Assembly (NCBI GenBank): GCA_030691805.1
Contig: JAUYDP010000151.1
Location: 1-6,846 of the forward strand
Source of the DNA: Dehalococcoidia bacterium
GTDB lineage: Bacteria > Chloroflexota > Dehalococcoidia > JAUYDP01
Reading direction: 5' to 3'
DNA length: 6,846 nucleotides
Shown here piece after piece: positions 5,020 to 6,846 of the stretch. The stretch's first letter is position 1. Each line of letters begins with the position of its first letter. Under the pieces are notes generated by a model. It was given only the letters and a program-made list of their open reading frames with translations. It was not told the DNA's origin and ran no database searches. A program made the translations under genes and the position numbers.

Positions 5020-5745
5020 CTACGGCGTCTTCATGTATATGATTTGACCGTACATGGCCTTGCTGGCTTCGCTGCAAAGGAAGATGACCGCCCCTACCAC
5101 GTCCTCGGGCTGTCCTAGACGCTTTTCCGGCTGGATGCCCGCCCGGGCCTCCAACTCCTTCTCTGTGTGAATCGCTCGGACCAGAGGCGTATCCGTTATG
5201 CCCGGGCCAACGGCGTTGACATTGATACCATACTCCGCCCATTCCATGCCCAAAGTGCGTGTGAAACCGTTAATACCACCTTTTGATGAGGCGTAATGGG
5301 CACTCCATTTCATCCCTGAAATACCTCGGCCCGACGATATATTGACGATCTTGCCTCCACCCGCAGACTTCATGACCTTGGCCGCAGCTTTAGAGCAGAG
5401 GAACACACTCCGCAGGTTTGTGCCAAGCACCCGGTCCCACTCGTCCGCACCCATTTCCAGGACCGGCGTGCGAGGACAGATGCCGGCGTTGTTCACCAGG
5501 ATGTTTAGCCCCCCGAAATGGCGCACGGTCTCGTCTACCATACGGACAACGTCCTCTTCTTTCGATACGTCGGCCTGAAGGGCTATGGCTGGAGACCCAA
5601 GCCGGGCGGCCGTCTCCTGCGCCGCCGCCAAGTTCAGGTCACTCACAGCCACTTTGGCCCCTTCACGCGCCAGACCCAGGCAAATAGCCCGTCCGATGGC
5701 GCCACCACCGCCAGTAACGATAGCTACCCTGCCATCCAGTTGCAT
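5020..5745 (-). CDS. SDR-family NAD(P)-dependent oxidoreductase (FabG-like)
   Basis: 241-residue classical short-chain dehydrogenase, cytoplasmic and probably tetrameric, oxidising an alcohol or reducing a ketone of unknown substrate. Visible: cofactor motif TGGGGAIG (11-18), Asp36 at the end of strand 2 (favours NAD over NADP), NNAG (85-88), and the catalytic set Asn110, Ser138, Tyr151 and Lys155, followed by PG (181-182). AAGGAGG at 5751-5757 lies 5 bases before the ATG at 5745; a frame open for 53 more codons upstream has no family similarity and runs into repeat DNA, so I exclude it. The C-terminus is odd: after GQIIY the usual [VD]-[DN]-GG tail is replaced by MKTP and a stop, 3 bases short of a foldback element. 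It shares a strand with the CoA ligase, 377 bases away. Confidence 0.9.
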   Translation of the reverse strand: MQLDGRVAIVTGGGGAIGRAICLGLAREGAKVAVSDLNLAAAQETAARLGSPAIALQADVSKEEDVVRMVDETVRHFGGLNILVNNAGICPRTPVLEMGADEWDRVLGTNLRSVFLCSKAAAKVMKSAGGGKIVNISSGRGISGMKWSAHYASSKGGINGFTRTLGMEWAEYGINVNAVGPGITDTPLVRAIHTEKELEARAGIQPEKRLGQPEDVVGAVIFLCSEASKAMYGQIIYMKTP

Positions 5746-5762
5746 CGCTTCCTCCTTTCGCC

Positions 5763-6102
5763 TTTTCACCCCAGAGACGCAGAGACCACAGAGATCGTAA
5801 ACTGAATCCAAGGTGAGATCTACCTGGTCCCGAATATAGAGTCTGCGGGGTTTCACCTTGGCTTTGCTATAGTGCATGGCCACAGTGAAGATGAGCAATG
5901 TCATTCTGAGCCGGAGCGGAGTTGCATCCCAAATTACCCGAGCCGCCCAGCAGCGGAGGCGAAGAATCTCTTTGCTCCGAATGGCGCGTGGACCCGTGGA
6001 GACACCGAGATTCTTCGCTATCGCTCAGAATGACATCTTGCAAAACCACCATAGCCGGACCCTAGATAATCCTCCGCGATCTCTGCGTCTCTGCGGTAAA
6101 AA
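5763..6102. mobile_element. 340-bp foldback element with 31-bp inverted ends
   Basis: Left end 5763-5793 and right end 6072-6102 are inverted copies matching at 26 of 31 bases, with an exact core CAGAGACGCAGAGA. The ends are built from a CGCAGAGA unit repeated at 8-9 base spacing, like the CGCAGATT unit in the ends of the 212-bp element. The interior carries other inverted repeats and no gene. The left end lies 5 bases upstream of the SDR ribosome binding site on the transcript side, and the right end lies 20 bases after the CoA ligase stop. Confidence 0.6.
5898..6036. repeat. Inner inverted repeat with an interrupted left arm
   Basis: ATGTCATTCTGAGC (5898-5911) pairs exactly with GCTCAGAATGACAT (6023-6036), and GCGAAGAATCTC (5959-5970) pairs exactly with GAGATTCTTCGC (6007-6018). 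In the right arm the two blocks are 4 bases apart; in the left arm they are 47 apart. The extra length includes a 7-bp direct repeat AGCGGAG (5915-5921 and 5952-5958). From general knowledge, repeats of this TCATTCTGAGC...GAAGAATCT type are scattered through many bacterial genomes, Chloroflexota among them. Confidence 0.7.
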
Positions 6103-6122
6103 CCCCAGGGCAGTTCACAATT

Positions 6123-6846
6123 CTACCCTACAGGTCTCTTGTCCACCACTCTCTTCGCCTTGAATTCGGTCTTAGGAAGGGTGCCGTACGGCTTAAGGTC
6201 CACTTCCGGCCGTATCTCGACCTTGGTCCGCACCTCGGTCTGGATGCGCTTTGCCAGGGCCGCGTAGTCCTTCTCCGGCACTTCAGGCCTGGGCTCAGCC
6301 ACGATGGTCAGCACGTCGAGCATCTTCTCCTGGGTCAAGATGATTTGGAATTCGTCTCCGACCTCTGGGAAGCCCCGCACGACTTCCTCGATGGCGCTGG
6401 GGAAGAGGGTAACGCCCCGTATGTTCAGCATGTCATCAGCGCGGCCGTAGAAGCCGCCCACGGCCCTGGCGTTAGTCCGGCCACAGGGACAGGGATCATA
6501 AGTCAATACCGTATAGTCCCCGATAAGGAAGCGCAGCAGGGGCGCCGCCTCGGAGTAGAGGTTAGTGACTACAGAGAGCCCCCGCTGACCTGGTGGGACC
6601 GGCTCCATGGTCTGGGGGTCCACCGCCTCCCAGATCTGCCCATCCTCCATCAGGTGGTCGCAGACGGGGCCATCCTTCTTAGTCACCTGGTACTTGCAGG
6701 TGAAACCCCCGACGCCGGGGGAGGCTTCAGTGCAGCCGTAGAACTCATGAAGCTCAGCGTTCCAGAGGGCCTCCGTCCGGCGCTTGGTAGAGGCGATGGT
6801 CGCCCCGGGCTCTCCGCCCGTCAGAATGGCGCGGATGGAGCTCTTG
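6123..6846 (-). CDS. PaaK-like phenylacetate-CoA ligase family protein, 5' end missing
   Basis: The visible 240 residues are the C-terminal half or more of an adenylate-forming enzyme that activates a carboxylic acid to its acyl-CoA through an acyl-AMP; the N-terminal third or more, with the first ATP-binding loop, lies beyond the window. Motifs in the visible part: GGEPGA (10-15), YGCTE (36-40, the A5 adenine-pocket motif), IGD (108-110), CPCGR (119-123), GRADDMLNIRGV (134-145, the hinge and start of the C-terminal domain) and the tail PKTEFKAKRVVDKR. In the tail Lys229 is the likely adenylation lysine, though the Gly usual before it in PaaK is Phe. The frame stays open through a GTG at 6684-6686 to the window edge, so that GTG is an internal Val, not a start. 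The acid substrate cannot be told; phenylacetate is only the family name. Confidence 0.88.
   Translation of the reverse strand, partial: KSSIRAILTGGEPGATIASTKRRTEALWNAELHEFYGCTEASPGVGGFTCKYQVTKKDGPVCDHLMEDGQIWEAVDPQTMEPVPPGQRGLSVVTNLYSEAAPLLRFLIGDYTVLTYDPCPCGRTNARAVGGFYGRADDMLNIRGVTLFPSAIEEVVRGFPEVGDEFQIILTQEKMLDVLTIVAEPRPEVPEKDYAALAKRIQTEVRTKVEIRPEVDLKPYGTLPKTEFKAKRVVDKRPVG

Larger units (their letters stand above)
5746..6122. other. Gene-free gap filled by nested inverted repeats
   Basis: This 377-base gap between two minus-strand genes contains the SDR ribosome binding site at 5751-5757 and then almost nothing but repeats (5763-6102 with the inner unit 5898-6036). A further exact 9-bp inverted pair, CCAAGGTGA (5808-5816) and TCACCTTGG (5853-5861), lies in the left half. 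I could not find a convincing minus-strand promoter for the SDR, so it may be read from a promoter hidden in the repeat or by read-through from the CoA ligase. Short open frames here on both strands are repeat-derived and show no protein family features. Confidence 0.6.

Noticed and set aside
5020..5050. Frameshift explaining the short SDR tail
   Set aside because: None of the three frames after GQIIY gives the Gly-Gly tail, so a single-base indel does not restore it.
5342..5805. Several plus-strand frames opposite the SDR
   Set aside because: Low-complexity, Pro/Arg-rich translations overlapping a clear SDR gene.
5746..5904. 53-codon N-terminal extension of the SDR
   Set aside because: The SDR fold begins at the ATG at 5745 with a strong ribosome binding site; the extension lies in repeat DNA and matches no SDR feature.
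6123..6686. Complete 187-residue gene starting at the GTG at 6684-6686
   Set aside because: The frame stays open to the window edge and the upstream residues carry the GGEPGA and YGCTE motifs of the same enzyme, so the gene is cut by the window, not short.

Overview
The window is a bacterial chromosomal segment of moderately high GC with compact, short-spaced genes and strong AAGGAGG-type ribosome binding sites. Gene content suggests an anaerobic or facultative, probably uncultivated lineage. The mix is an NEW3-domain protein with an ABC exporter, an AcsE-like corrinoid methyltransferase, an orphan TTG-start glutaredoxin and a PaaK-like CoA ligase, with several families of dispersed inverted repeats between genes. 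My best guess is Chloroflexota (Dehalococcoidia or relatives). That guess rests on general gene style and on the repeat ending in GCGAAGAATCTC, not on a marker gene, so it is tentative.

Layout. Positions 1-392 hold a compound palindrome (22-82), a near-consensus promoter (183-211) and a long leader. Positions 393-3483 hold a tight plus-strand operon of three genes: a secreted, C-terminally anchored protein with three Ig-like/NEW3-type repeats, an ABC ATPase and a six-helix ABC-2 permease. Gaps are 4 and 3 bases, and the second gene's Shine-Dalgarno lies inside the end of the first gene. Positions 3486-3530 are overlapping hairpins at a convergent junction. Positions 3530-4327 (minus) encode an AcsE/MeTr-type methyltetrahydrofolate:corrinoid methyltransferase with its own promoter and a dyad in the promoter spacer. 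Divergently, 4549-4794 (plus) encodes an 81-residue glutaredoxin starting at TTG.

Positions 4805-5016 form a foldback element with about 32-bp inverted ends, sitting between the convergent 3' ends of the glutaredoxin and an SDR oxidoreductase (5020-5745, minus). The SDR lacks the usual C-terminal Gly-Gly tail. A second foldback element (5763-6102), which contains another inverted repeat with a 37-bp interruption, fills the gap up to a PaaK-like adenylate-forming CoA ligase (6123 to the window end, minus, 5' part missing).

How the genes work together. The first three genes almost certainly form one membrane machine: ATPase plus permease in the membrane, with the NEW3 protein outside as accessory or cargo-handling partner. 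The methyltransferase and glutaredoxin appear to be single-gene units. The SDR and CoA ligase share a strand and could serve one acyl or aromatic acid pathway, but the repeat-filled gap means co-transcription is not assured. No defence system, CRISPR array, RNA gene or phage gene was seen. The most unusual material is the intergenic repeats and the NEW3/ABC trio.
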